Assembly (NCBI GenBank): GCA_937958475.1
Contig: CALFXR010000085.1
Span: 1-48,618, forward strand
Direction of reading: 5' to 3'
Length of the DNA stretch: 48,618 bases
Origin: an uncultured Mesorhizobium sp.
GTDB taxonomy: Bacteria; Pseudomonadota; Alphaproteobacteria; Rhizobiales; Rhizobiaceae
Shown: positions 24,468-33,143 of the stretch, piece by piece
Layout: every line of letters begins with the position of its first letter
How positions within the stretch are numbered: position 1 is the first letter of the stretch
The notes under the pieces: model-generated
What the model was told of the DNA's origin: nothing
Seen by the model: the letters and a program-made list of their open reading frames with translations, nothing else
Database searches by the model: none
Made by a program: the position numbers and the translations under genes

Positions 24468-25592
24468 ATGCGCGGACGCTGCGTCATCGCGGGCATCGGC
24501 CAGACGGCGTTCGGCGCGCTGCCGGGCCGCTCGACCTTCTCCATGCATGCGGAAGCGGTCCGCAACGCGCTGGACGATTGCGGCATCGGCAAGGACGAGG
24601 TCGACGCACTGCTGGTCAAGGGGCCGACCTCTGCGCCCGAACTGATGTACGGTCAGAAGCTCGCAGAAGCACTCGGCATCCAGCCGCGGGTCGGCGGTGT
24701 CTGGGATCAGGGCGGCGCCGCCAATGCGAGCCTGATCGCCTATGCCGCCATGGCCATCGAACACTGCCAGTGTGAGGTCGCGGTGGTCACCTTCGCCGAC
24801 AATCCGAAGTCGGGAAGCCGCGCCGCCTACGGAAAGGCGAAGGGCGACGGCGCCCTGTTCGGCTGGTTCGGAACGCCCGCCCAGTACGCTATGATAGCGC
24901 GGCGGCACATGGGAGAATTCGGCACCGCCGCTGAAGCCCTCGGGGCAGTGGCGGTCGCCGCGCGGCGACACGGCGCAGCCAATCCGCGTGCGCAGCTGCG
25001 CAAGCCGCTCTCGCTCGACGAATACTTGGCGCAGCCGCCCCTGGTCTCGCCGTTCCGCCGCGACGACTGCGCGCTGGTCAGCGACGGCGCCGCGGCCGTC
25101 GTGGTGATGAGCGCGAGGCGCGCGGCGGCGCTCGGCGTCGACAAGCCGGTGCCGATACTGGGTTTCGGGCAGGGTCAGACGTCGTGGGACATCATCCAGC
25201 GTCCGGTGCTGACCGAGACGATGGCGGCGCAATCTGCCGCTACTGCCTTCGAAATGGCGGGCGTCGGTCCGCCCGATATCGACGTCGCCCAGTTCTACGA
25301 CTGCTTCACGATCACGGTGCTGATGACACTCGAGGACTATGGCTTCTGCGCGAAGGGCAGGTGCGGCGATTTCGTGCGTGATGGCGCGATCGAGCACGGC
25401 GGCGTGCTTCCCGTGAACACAGCAGGCGGTCTGCTCTCGGAGACCGGCATGCCGGGCATGCAACTCGTGATCGAGGGCGTGCGGCAGATGCGCGGCGAGG
25501 CGAACCTTCAAGTGCCCGGCGCCCGAACCTGCATCGTCAGCAACCAGGGCGGCGTCATGCACACCCACTCCACCCTCATTCTCGGGGTCTAG
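24468..25592 (+). CDS. thiolase-like protein (SCP-x / Ltp2 type)
   Basis: A 374-residue thiolase-fold protein of the lipid-transfer/SCP-x group. Recognisable are RCVIAGIGQTAFG, the nucleophile loop region VWDQGGAANASLIAYAAMA (residues 78-97), VAQFYDCFTITV, VNTAGGLLSETGMPG and the C-terminal VSNQGGVMHTHSTLILG. The cysteine expected in the nucleophile loop is absent; residues 82-88 read GGAANAS. The steroid aldolase Ltp2 also lacks it and works with a DUF35 partner, and a DUF35 gene follows by 4 nt here. Retro-aldol cleavage is thus as plausible as thiolysis. Confidence 0.85.
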   Translation: MRGRCVIAGIGQTAFGALPGRSTFSMHAEAVRNALDDCGIGKDEVDALLVKGPTSAPELMYGQKLAEALGIQPRVGGVWDQGGAANASLIAYAAMAIEHCQCEVAVVTFADNPKSGSRAAYGKAKGDGALFGWFGTPAQYAMIARRHMGEFGTAAEALGAVAVAARRHGAANPRAQLRKPLSLDEYLAQPPLVSPFRRDDCALVSDGAAAVVVMSARRAAALGVDKPVPILGFGQGQTSWDIIQRPVLTETMAAQSAATAFEMAGVGPPDIDVAQFYDCFTITVLMTLEDYGFCAKGRCGDFVRDGAIEHGGVLPVNTAGGLLSETGMPGMQLVIEGVRQMRGEANLQVPGARTCIVSNQGGVMHTHSTLILGV

Positions 25593-25595
25593 CCG

Positions 25596-26012
25596 ATGAC
25601 GACGCGGCAATCGCAGGACGATGTGGAGGCGGCGTATCGCGCATCGCTGGCCCGGGGACACCTGTCCTTCCAGCGCTGCGCCTGCACCGAGGCGTGGCTG
25701 CCGCCGCGCGAGCAGTGCCCGCGCTGTTTGCGGGCCGACTTCCGCTGGGAGGAAGCGAGCGGCAGGGCCAGGCTCATTTCCTGGGTCGTCTATCACCGCG
25801 CCTACGACGACGCCTTCGCGGACCGGCTGCCGTATTGCGTCGCCGTGGTCGAACTCGACGAGGGGCCGCGGCTGGTCAGCAACATCGTCGGCGCAGCCGA
25901 CCCCGAGGCGCTGCAGATCGAGCAGCCGCTGCAATTGCGCGTCGAGCTAGAGCGCGGCATTCCCGTGCCACGTTTTACGCAACAGGACATCCCCGAAAGT
26001 ACCGCATCTTGA
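25596..26012 (+). CDS. DUF35 / OB-fold partner of the thiolase-like protein
   Basis: A 138-residue protein with an N-terminal zinc-ribbon (C28, C30, C41, C44) and a C-terminal OB-fold (WVVYHRAYDDAFADRLPYCVAVVELDEGPRLVSNI). DUF35 proteins bind next to thiolase-like enzymes and help hold the CoA ester. The first knuckle is C-x-C, where C-x2-C is usual. It is coupled to both neighbours: 4 nt after the thiolase-like stop and TTGA overlap with the CoA transferase. Confidence 0.88.
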   Translation: MTTRQSQDDVEAAYRASLARGHLSFQRCACTEAWLPPREQCPRCLRADFRWEEASGRARLISWVVYHRAYDDAFADRLPYCVAVVELDEGPRLVSNIVGAADPEALQIEQPLQLRVELERGIPVPRFTQQDIPESTAS

Positions 26013-27241
26013 CCACAGCCATCTCCACGCAGTCTCGGAAGGAAGAAGACGCCGCCCCCCCGCTTTCGGGTCTGACGGTTCTGGATCTCGGACAGATCTA
26101 TCTCGGACCCTATGCCGGGCTGTTGCTGGCCAAGGCTGGAGCCAACGTCATCAAGGTCGAGCCGGTGACGGGTGAGCCCGCACGCCGCCGATCGGACGTG
26201 CGCGGCGCAGGATTCCCTTTCTGCATGCTCAATGCCAACAAGAGGTCGATATCGATCAACCTCAAATCGGAGCGCGGCCGACAGCTCCTGGTCGACCTCG
26301 CTCGACAGGCCGACGTTCTCCTCGAAAACTTCCTGCCGGGGGTGCTCGATCGACTGGGCGTAGGCTGGTCCGTATTGAGTGAAGCCAATCCCAGGCTCGT
26401 CTATGCGTCGGGATCGGGTTTCGGACTTGCCGGCCCCGATCGGGACAGGCTTGCGATGGATCTGACGGTGCAGGCGGTTACCGGTGTGATGAGCGTAACC
26501 GGCTACGAGGATGGCGAGCCGCTGAAGTCGGGCGCCGCTTTCGCCGATTTCATCAGCGGGGTGCATCTCTATGGTGCGATCATGACCGCGCTCTACGCGC
26601 GTGAACGAACGGGCAGGGGGCAGCTGGTGGAGGTGGCGATGCAGGAAGCCGTGTTGCCGACGCTCGCCTCCAACCTCGGCATGCTGCATAGCTCGGGCGG
26701 AAGATCTGCTCCCCGCACGGGCAACAGGCATGGCGGCCTCGCGGTCGCGCCATACAACGTCTACCAGTGCCGGGACGGCCACGTCGCGCTGATCTGCCAG
26801 GTCGAGGATCACTGGAAAGGCCTGGTCGAGGCGATGGAAAGGCGGGACCTCGCCGACGACCCGCGGTTCGCGACGAATGCCGCTCGGGTTGCCAACATGG
26901 ACGACACCGACGCCATCGTCGGTGCATGGGCGCGCGCGTATACCCGTGCGGAGTTGAACGAGAAGGCACAGCGCTTCCACTTCCTGGCCGGATCCGTCCG
27001 GGACCTCCCCGAAGTGATGAACGACGACGCCATGCATGAACGCGGCATGCTGGAGACGATCGATCATCCCGAACTGGGCACGGTCGTCCTGCCCAACAGC
27101 CCGCTGCGCTTCCACGGCAGCGCACGGATCACGTCGGAGCCCAGCGAGCGTCTCGGTGCCTCGAACGATGCGGTTCTCGGAGGCATGCTTGGCCTCAACG
27201 CAGATGAACTCGAAGATCTGCGCCGCGGCGGCGTAATCTGA
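26009..27241 (+). CDS. class III CoA transferase (CaiB/BaiF family)
   Basis: A 410-residue CoA transferase. The family moves CoA between carboxylic acids through an aspartyl-CoA thioester. Visible are LSGLTVLDLGQIYLGPYAGLLLAKAGANVIKVEPVTGEPAR, NKRSISINLKSERGRQLL, ADVLLENFLPGVLDRLG, DRLAMDLTVQAVTG with the catalytic Asp position, and the C-terminal DELEDLRRGGVI. TTG 26009 overlaps the DUF35 stop (TTGA). The region before this start belongs to the DUF35 gene in another frame, so the longer frame is rejected. Confidence 0.92.
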   Translation: MTTAISTQSRKEEDAAPPLSGLTVLDLGQIYLGPYAGLLLAKAGANVIKVEPVTGEPARRRSDVRGAGFPFCMLNANKRSISINLKSERGRQLLVDLARQADVLLENFLPGVLDRLGVGWSVLSEANPRLVYASGSGFGLAGPDRDRLAMDLTVQAVTGVMSVTGYEDGEPLKSGAAFADFISGVHLYGAIMTALYARERTGRGQLVEVAMQEAVLPTLASNLGMLHSSGGRSAPRTGNRHGGLAVAPYNVYQCRDGHVALICQVEDHWKGLVEAMERRDLADDPRFATNAARVANMDDTDAIVGAWARAYTRAELNEKAQRFHFLAGSVRDLPEVMNDDAMHERGMLETIDHPELGTVVLPNSPLRFHGSARITSEPSERLGASNDAVLGGMLGLNADELEDLRRGGVI

Positions 27242-27275
27242 CACCGCAGGGCGAGTCGGTTCGCAGGAGGATTGA

Positions 27276-28703
27276 TTGGCATTCGATCTGGTCGTGGCCA
27301 ACGGAGACGTGGTGACGCCGCAGGGCGTGGTACGCTGCGATGTGGCCGTATCGGGCGAGTCGATCGTCGCCCTACTGCCGCCGGGCGAGGCGGCTGCGCA
27401 CGACACGATGCGCACCATCGATGCCACCGGCAGGATCGTGATCCCGGGCGGCATCGACCCGCATGTCCACATGAAGCACCACATCGTTCTGCCCGACGGT
27501 ACCCGCCACTACTCGAAGGGTCCCGACCACGTCGGCCGCGCCGCCCTGATGGGCGGCACGACGACGCTCATGGATTTCGTCCTTCTGCAGCCCGGCATGG
27601 GCGTGCCCGAAAGCATCGAGGCGCGGCATGCGCAGTTCGCCGACAGCTGTTGCGACTGGTCCTGCCATCTTATGCTCTACACCGACCCTTCCGAGCGGAC
27701 CTTCGAGGAACTCGCCGAAGCAATCAGGGCGGGCTATCCGACGGTGAAGCTCTTCATGACCAACATCCTGCCCAAGAACCAGGGGCGGATGATCGATTTC
27801 GGCGACATGTGGGAGACGTTCCGGATCCTGTCGCGCGAGGGCGGAATGGCGGTGATCCATGGCGAGGACAACGACCTCGTCATGCACATGTACGCCAAGC
27901 TGCTGCGCGAAGGCCGGACCGGTTTCGAACATATGTCCGAGGTGCATAGCAGGCTCTCGGAGGACATGAGCTTCCGCCGCGTGATCCGCCTGGCGGAGAA
28001 CGTGCCCGGTACGGCGCTCTACATGATGCACGTCTCGGCTTCCTCCGGCGTAACCGCCGTGCGTGAAGCGCGGGCGCGCGGCCTGCCCATCTACGGCGAG
28101 ACGCTGCACCAGTACCTCGTCTACACCGACGAGGACTATCGCCGGCCGAACGGTCAGATCTACCACACCTATCCCTCGCTAAAGGGCGCGGAGGACCAGG
28201 CCATGCTCTGGGACGGCATTGGCAGCGGCGACATCCACAGTGTTGCCACGGACGATCTGTGCTGCGCGCTCGGGCTGAAGCTCGCGGCGAACCGGATCGA
28301 CGACATCGTCGGCGGCAACGTCGGCGTGGAACCGCGCATAGCGGTGATGTACACCGAGGCCGTCGTGCGGCGGGGGCTGTCGCTGGAGCGCTTCGTCGAT
28401 CTCGTGTCGACGAACGCCGCCCGCATTCTCGGGCTCTATCCGCGTAAGGGGGCCATCGCCGTCGGCAGCGATGCCGATTTCGCCGTCCTCGATCCGAGCC
28501 GTCGCGGCACGATCCGCGCGTCCGAACTCTATGCGTCCGACTACACACCCTGGGAAGGCCACGAGATATACGCCTGGCCGGTCGCCACCGTGATGCGCGG
28601 CCGGGTCGTGATGGAGAATGGCAGGTTCGAGGGCAAGCCAGGCGACGGTCGCTATCTCAAGCGCAAGATATCGGCGGATATCCTTGCCGGCGCCGCGCTG
28701 TAG
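27276..28703 (+). CDS. hydantoinase / dihydropyrimidinase family amidohydrolase
   Basis: A 475-residue cyclic-amide hydrolase with a binuclear metal centre. Ligands are visible in GGIDPHVHMKHH, the carbamylated Lys in TVKLFMTN, VIHGEDND, LYMMHVSASSG and VATDD. GETLHQYLVYTDEDY and DADFAVLDPSRRGTI are typical of the family. It opens hydantoins, dihydropyrimidines or cyclic imides. TTG 27276 has a strong AGGAGG 5 nt upstream. A carbamoylase was not found, which argues against the classical hydantoin route; a cyclic imide or lactam-like substrate is possible. Confidence 0.9.
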   Translation: MAFDLVVANGDVVTPQGVVRCDVAVSGESIVALLPPGEAAAHDTMRTIDATGRIVIPGGIDPHVHMKHHIVLPDGTRHYSKGPDHVGRAALMGGTTTLMDFVLLQPGMGVPESIEARHAQFADSCCDWSCHLMLYTDPSERTFEELAEAIRAGYPTVKLFMTNILPKNQGRMIDFGDMWETFRILSREGGMAVIHGEDNDLVMHMYAKLLREGRTGFEHMSEVHSRLSEDMSFRRVIRLAENVPGTALYMMHVSASSGVTAVREARARGLPIYGETLHQYLVYTDEDYRRPNGQIYHTYPSLKGAEDQAMLWDGIGSGDIHSVATDDLCCALGLKLAANRIDDIVGGNVGVEPRIAVMYTEAVVRRGLSLERFVDLVSTNAARILGLYPRKGAIAVGSDADFAVLDPSRRGTIRASELYASDYTPWEGHEIYAWPVATVMRGRVVMENGRFEGKPGDGRYLKRKISADILAGAAL

Positions 28704-28707
28704 CGAC

Positions 28708-29004
28708 ATGGACGCCGACGCGGCCCGGCGCGACGGAACGAACATGTTGCCGCTGCTTGCGCGGCTGCTGAAGGAGAGTTTCCTGTTGTGGGCGCAAGAA
28801 GCGTCGATCAGTGCGACCGGAAACCAGATCGAGATAGCCTCGACCTTGACGACCGTTACGGTGCGCTTCGACCCGGCCAACGGGCTGGCGCACTGGTGGA
28901 TCGCCGTGCGCCACGGCAATTCCGTCCGCCTGCGTCCGGCCGTCTCGGTACTCGGTGTGCTATCTGTGGTTCGACGCCATCTCGAGGACCCGCGCAATGC
29001 GTGA
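28708..29004 (+). CDS. hypothetical protein between hydantoinase and CobW GTPase
   Basis: A 98-residue protein beginning 4 nt after the hydantoinase stop and overlapping the CobW start by 8 nt. It has a helical N-terminus (LPLLARLLKESFLLWAQEA) and a beta-rich middle (ISATGNQIEIASTLTTVTVRFD, GLAHWWIAVRHGNSVRLRP). No family is recognised. The strict coupling on both sides suggests a role with the hydantoinase or its metal loading. Confidence 0.6.
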   Translation: MDADAARRDGTNMLPLLARLLKESFLLWAQEASISATGNQIEIASTLTTVTVRFDPANGLAHWWIAVRHGNSVRLRPAVSVLGVLSVVRRHLEDPRNA

Positions 29005-30022
29005 CGGTTCGCGGTTCGCCGGACCGATCCCGGTCGGTGTCCTCACGGGATTTCTCGGCGCCGGAAAGTCGACGCGACTGGCCCGCCTCCTGAAAGGGGC
29101 GGACGCGGCCCGAACCGCCGTGATCGTCAACGAGTTCGGAGCCGTCGGCATCGACCACGACCTGCTCTCCGTTGCGTCCGAGCGGGTCACGCTACTGGAC
29201 AACGGCTGCCTCTGCTGTATCGCCCGCAGCGGCTTGCAGGACGCGCTCGAAGACCTGCATGTGCGCCGGGCGCGCGGCGAACTCGATTTCGACCGTGTGG
29301 TGTTGGAAACCTCGGGATTGGCGGATCCCGGCGCGCTCCTCGCCCTTCTGTCGTTCGGCGGTGGGCTCGCGGGCATGTTCGTGCGCGCCAATGTCGTGGC
29401 CCTCGTCGACGCGGGCACCGGTGCCGCGCTGCTGGAGGATTTCGCCGAGGCCGCCCGGCAGGTCGCGCTCGCCGACCGCATCGTGCTGACGCATACCGAT
29501 CTTGCGCCAGCGCCACCCTCGCTGCGCGACTTGATCGAGGTGCTCAACGCCGCGGCCCCGCTCGCCGCAGACGGCCGCTTCGCCTTCGCCGACCTGTTCG
29601 ACGGAGCGCGCCCGGGCGGCCGCCGGTTCTTGGCGGAACCGGCGATCGCCCCGGCCCATCGCCAGGGTATCGGCAGCGCCGTCGTCGTCGACGAGCGGCC
29701 GACGAGCGAGGCTGTACTCGAACTGCTTCTGGAAGGGCTTCAGTCCCATCTCGGCGACCGTCTCCTCCGCGTGAAGGGCTTCGTCCGCATCGCCGGCAGC
29801 GACCGCATGCTGCTGGTGCAGGGCACCCACCGCCGGGCGATCGAGCGCGTCCTGTGGGATGCTTCTGCGCTGGCCGACCGGAGGACCCGCCTGACGGTGA
29901 TCGCCCGCGACATGCCGCAGGAATGGCCCGCATTGCTCTACCGGTGCATCCGCGAGGAGGTCGACTTCTCTGCCGGGAAGCTCGTTTCGTCCGCGCTTCC
30001 CGTTTCATCCCGATTGCTCTAG
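28997..30022 (+). CDS. CobW/COG0523 family GTPase (metal chaperone)
   Basis: A 341-residue G3E GTPase. Walker A is GFLGAGKST (residues 18-26), the metal-binding CxCC motif is at C71-L-C73-C74 (DNGCLCCIARSGLQ), and LETSGLADPG and LTHTDLAP are the switch and base-recognition regions. The C-terminal half (LLRVKGFVRIAGSDRMLLVQGTHRR) is CobW_C. The family delivers zinc or another metal to specific client enzymes. Placement behind a metal-dependent hydantoinase makes that enzyme the obvious client. GTP-base motif THTD replaces the usual NKxD-like TKxD. Confidence 0.9.
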   Translation: MRDGSRFAGPIPVGVLTGFLGAGKSTRLARLLKGADAARTAVIVNEFGAVGIDHDLLSVASERVTLLDNGCLCCIARSGLQDALEDLHVRRARGELDFDRVVLETSGLADPGALLALLSFGGGLAGMFVRANVVALVDAGTGAALLEDFAEAARQVALADRIVLTHTDLAPAPPSLRDLIEVLNAAAPLAADGRFAFADLFDGARPGGRRFLAEPAIAPAHRQGIGSAVVVDERPTSEAVLELLLEGLQSHLGDRLLRVKGFVRIAGSDRMLLVQGTHRRAIERVLWDASALADRRTRLTVIARDMPQEWPALLYRCIREEVDFSAGKLVSSALPVSSRLL

Positions 30023-30023
30023 G

Positions 30024-30035
30024 ATTGTGCACAAT
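30024..30035. promoter_or_regulatory. GntR operator candidate before gntR
   Basis: ATTGTGCACAAT, a perfect 12-bp palindrome ending 17 nt before the GntR start. The same 12-mer recurs at 33052-33063, which supports autoregulation and control of the CoA-transferase/ALDH divergence by this GntR. Confidence 0.65.
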
Positions 30036-30052
30036 GGAATCCTGGAGAGGCG

Positions 30053-30796
30053 ATGAATCCCGTGGGAGCGACACAACCGGCGCCGGTTCGCCGTTCCGAG
30101 GCGGACGAAGGCAAGCGCATCAGTCCGCTGCAGATCGCGGAGGCGATCCGGACGCGCATTCTCAAGGGCAGCCTTCCGGCCGGCTCGCATCTGCTGGAAG
30201 CGTCGTTCGCCGCGGAGTTCGGGACGTCGCGAACGCCGGTCCGGACGGCCCTGGCACTGCTCGCGCGCGAGTCGCTCGTGACCTTCGCGCCGAACCGCGG
30301 CTACGAGGTGCGCCGCTTCACGCTGGAACAGACGATGCAGGCCTACGACATCCGCGGCGCGTTGGAGGGCATGGCCGTGCGCATGGTCGCCGAGACGGGC
30401 ATATCGCCGGAAGGTGCGCGCCAGATGAAGGCCTGCCTCGACGTCGTGGATTCGATCCTCGCGCGCGGACAGCTCAATGTGACGGAGCAGGGCAGCTGGC
30501 GGGAGATGAACATCCTCTTCCACGCCACGATCGAGCGGGAACTGGGCAACCAGTTCCTCGACGAGATCCTCCAGACCATGCGAAACGTGCCGCTGGTCGC
30601 CAATGCGGTCATCCAGTGGTACGATTTCGATACCGTCTACCGCTATCAGTCGGACCATCACCGCATCTTCGATGCGATTGTCCGGCGCCAGGGCAGCCGC
30701 GCCGAAGCCGCCATGCGCGAGCACCTCTATTCGGCCCGGGAATTCGTCCGGTCGATGCTGGAAGACCGGGCTCCCAACGTGCGCCCGAAAGTCTGA
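30053..30796 (+). CDS. GntR family regulator, FadR/FCD subfamily
   Basis: A 247-residue transcription factor. The winged helix-turn-helix (about residues 22-90) reads ISPLQIAEAIRTRILKGSLPAGSHLLEASFAAEFGTSRTPVRTALALLARESLV. The FCD effector domain follows with QAYDIRGALEGMAVRMVAE, LFHATIERELGN and DHHRIFDAIVRRQGSRAEAAMREHL, which carry the usual metal-binding Asp/His residues. The effector is probably a carboxylic acid of the pathway. GGAGAGG precedes ATG 30053. Confidence 0.93.
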   Translation: MNPVGATQPAPVRRSEADEGKRISPLQIAEAIRTRILKGSLPAGSHLLEASFAAEFGTSRTPVRTALALLARESLVTFAPNRGYEVRRFTLEQTMQAYDIRGALEGMAVRMVAETGISPEGARQMKACLDVVDSILARGQLNVTEQGSWREMNILFHATIERELGNQFLDEILQTMRNVPLVANAVIQWYDFDTVYRYQSDHHRIFDAIVRRQGSRAEAAMREHLYSAREFVRSMLEDRAPNVRPKV

Positions 30797-30896
30797 GATC
30801 CGGGAACGAATCCGGCGCGGTCGGGCGTGCTCGTTCGGCCGCGTGTACGACGGCAACGCTCGTCGGCCCGACGACGGGCGAGGGGGGAACAGCGGG

Positions 30897-31814
30897 ATGA
30901 TGCCGATCGCTGTCTGCGAGGTCGGCCCGAGAGACGGGCTGCAGAACCATCCGCGCCACTTCGAGGTCGCCGAACGTGTCGAACTGATCGACAGGCTGTC
31001 CGCCGCCGGCCTGCGCCGCATCGAGGCCGTCTCTTTCGTTAACGACCAGAAGGTGCCGCGGATGGCGGGAGCGGAAGCGGTGCTGGACAGCATCCGCCGC
31101 CCGCCCGGCGCATTGTTCTCCGGTCTGGTCCTGAATGGCCGGGGCGTCGATCGCGCGCTCGGCTGCGATCTGCAGGAGATACGGCTCGTCGTCGTCGCGA
31201 GCGACACGTTCAGTCGGCGAAACCAGGGCGCTTCGACCGAAGACACCATACGGCTCGCCGGCGAGGTGGCGCGCAAGGTCAAGTCCGCGGGAAGGCGGTT
31301 CAGCGTCGTGATCGCCACCGCATTCGGCTGTCCGTTCGAAGGACGGATCGCGCCGGAACATGTCGCCGGCATCGCCCGGCGCCTCGCGGTCATGGAGGTG
31401 GACGAGATCGTGCTCGCCGACACGATCGGGGCGGCGACCCCTTTCGACGTCGCGGCGCTGGTGCCGCTGGTGGAGGCGGCCGCCCCGGGAATCCCGCTCG
31501 GCTGCCACTTCCACAACACCCGAAATCTGGGCTTCGCCAACGCCTACGCGGCGATCGGCTGCGGCGTGCGCCTGCTCGATTCGTCCATCGGCGGACTCGG
31601 GGGCTGCCCATTTGCCCCTCGGGCAACCGGTAACATCGCGACCGAGGATCTCGTCAACATGCTGGCCGGCCGCCTCGAAGCGCCGGTCGACATCGGGTCG
31701 CTTCTTACGGCCATCGGCTGGCTCGAGGAGCGGATCGGCGCGGCGGTGACCGGCCTGCTCGGCCGGGCGGGCGTCTTTCCGCCGGCCGCCCCGCTCAACC
31801 CGCCATCTGGATGA
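30897..31814 (+). CDS. HMG-CoA lyase family protein
   Basis: A 305-residue TIM-barrel lyase that cleaves 3-hydroxy-3-methylglutaryl-CoA or a related 3-hydroxyacyl-CoA into acetyl-CoA and a ketone or acid. Visible are CEVGPRDGLQNHPR, IEAVSFVNDQKVPRMAGAE, DEIVLADTIGAATP, LGCHFHNTRNLGFANAYAA (metal histidines) and GLGGCPFAPRATGNIATEDLV with the catalytic loop cysteine. AGGGGGGAA precedes ATG 30897. Its 3' end overlaps the convergent CoA transferase by 20 nt. Confidence 0.92.
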   Translation: MMPIAVCEVGPRDGLQNHPRHFEVAERVELIDRLSAAGLRRIEAVSFVNDQKVPRMAGAEAVLDSIRRPPGALFSGLVLNGRGVDRALGCDLQEIRLVVVASDTFSRRNQGASTEDTIRLAGEVARKVKSAGRRFSVVIATAFGCPFEGRIAPEHVAGIARRLAVMEVDEIVLADTIGAATPFDVAALVPLVEAAAPGIPLGCHFHNTRNLGFANAYAAIGCGVRLLDSSIGGLGGCPFAPRATGNIATEDLVNMLAGRLEAPVDIGSLLTAIGWLEERIGAAVTGLLGRAGVFPPAAPLNPPSG

Positions 31815-33009
31815 CGCCGCCCTCGGAGAGGCTCGAGAGTTCGGCCTCGCTCATGCCGCAACGTGCGGCCAGGACACCGCGTGTATGCTCGCCGATCATC
31901 GGCGGTGCGGGATAGACCGCATCTCCCCCGTCCGAAAGCCTGACCGGGTTTCCGGGCATCCTGACCACGCTGCCCCCCGGCAGCGCCACGTCGACCACCA
32001 TGCCGCGGTTGACGATTTGCGGATCCGACAGGGCGTGGGCGAAATCGTTGACGGGCGCGCACGGGATGCCTGCCCCGCCAAGTTCGTCCAGCCAGTGCTC
32101 GCAGCTCTGCAGCGCCAGACGCGCCTCGATGAGCGGCAGGAGCCGATCGCGCTCGACGAGCCGGCCGAATCGGGTGGCGAAAGCTTCGCAGCCTTCCTCT
32201 TCCATTCCGATCAGACCCGCGAGGCGCTGCCACTGTGCATCGGTCAGCACGCAGACGACGATGTCGCGGGTGGCAGTGGGAAAGGTGTCGTAGGGGACGT
32301 GGGCGAAGTGTGCGTTGCCGAGCCTCGCCGGCTGCTCGCCCGACATCAGGAACATCGTCGCCATGTAGTTCAGAAGGCTGACCTGGCAGTCGAGCATCGA
32401 GATGTCGACCGCCTGGCCGCGGCCGGTCGCAGCACGGCCCTGCAATGCGGCGAGGATCCCGACCGCCGCGAAAAGCCCGGCGGCCAGGTCGCCGATGGGA
32501 ATGCCCGCGCGCAATGCCCTTCCGGTTGCCTCGCCGGTGATCGACATGCCGCCGCCCATGGCCTGTGCGACGAGATCGAATGCGGTCCGGTCGGCGTTCG
32601 GCCCGCTGGCGCCGAAGCCGGAGATGCTGCAGGTGATGATGGCGGGATTGATCGCGCTCAGGGTGGCGTGATCCAGGCCCAGGCGTGCCGTCACGCCGGG
32701 GGAGAAATTGTCCACCACCACGTCCGCTGTCCGGACCAGGCGATAGAACACCTCGCGCCCCTCCGGCCGCTTCAGGTCTATGGCGATGCTCTTCTTGCCA
32801 CGGTTTAGCGTCAGGAAATAGGCGCCGTGCGATTCCCTGGAATGCGCCGGATCATCGGCAAGCAGCTGCCTCGTGGCCTCGCCTCGCCCCGGCGGCTCGA
32901 TCTTGATCGTCTCGGCTCCGAGATCCGCGAGGACCATCGTCGCGAAGGGCCCCGAGAGCATGTGGGTGAGGTCCAGGACGATGATGTTCGCGAGAGGGCG
33001 ATCCGCCAT
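31795..33009 (-). CDS. class III CoA transferase (CaiB/BaiF family), second copy
   Basis: A 404-residue CoA transferase with NIIVLDLTHMLSGPFATMVLADLGAETIKIEPPGRGEATR, NRGKKSIAIDLKRPEGREVFY, ADVVVDNFSPGVTARLGLD, DRTAFDLVAQAMGGGMSITG with the catalytic Asp position, and ELSSLSEGGVIQ at the end. It differs clearly in sequence from the copy at 26009. ATG 33009 is used; the frame runs on to 33027. A half GntR box touches its start codon, and a full box lies in the divergent region. Confidence 0.92.
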   Translation of the reverse strand: MADRPLANIIVLDLTHMLSGPFATMVLADLGAETIKIEPPGRGEATRQLLADDPAHSRESHGAYFLTLNRGKKSIAIDLKRPEGREVFYRLVRTADVVVDNFSPGVTARLGLDHATLSAINPAIITCSISGFGASGPNADRTAFDLVAQAMGGGMSITGEATGRALRAGIPIGDLAAGLFAAVGILAALQGRAATGRGQAVDISMLDCQVSLLNYMATMFLMSGEQPARLGNAHFAHVPYDTFPTATRDIVVCVLTDAQWQRLAGLIGMEEEGCEAFATRFGRLVERDRLLPLIEARLALQSCEHWLDELGGAGIPCAPVNDFAHALSDPQIVNRGMVVDVALPGGSVVRMPGNPVRLSDGGDAVYPAPPMIGEHTRGVLAARCGMSEAELSSLSEGGVIQMAG

Positions 33010-33018
33010 ATTGTGCAC
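33010..33018. promoter_or_regulatory. partial GntR operator at the CoA-transferase start
   Basis: ATTGTGCAC, nine of the twelve bases of the palindrome, directly beside the start codon of the CoA transferase on the minus strand. It could act as a roadblock site. Confidence 0.35.
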
Positions 33019-33051
33019 TTTCCACAAATTTCAACTGGTAATGGCACGTAT

Positions 33052-33063
33052 ATTGTGCACAAT
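33052..33063. promoter_or_regulatory. GntR operator candidate in the CoA-transferase/ALDH divergence
   Basis: ATTGTGCACAAT, identical to the site before gntR, 43 nt from the CoA-transferase start and 102 nt from the ALDH start. Confidence 0.65.
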
Positions 33064-33143
33064 CTGTCGAGTAAAGACCCAACCTGCCGTTCTGGCTGAC
33101 GAAATAGGGGCCGAATGCAGGAATTTAGGCGAATGGAAGTCAG

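Noticed and set aside
27276..28703. Reductive pyrimidine degradation (dihydropyrimidinase role)
   Set aside because: No dihydropyrimidine dehydrogenase or beta-ureidopropionase is nearby, so the assignment is kept at family level.
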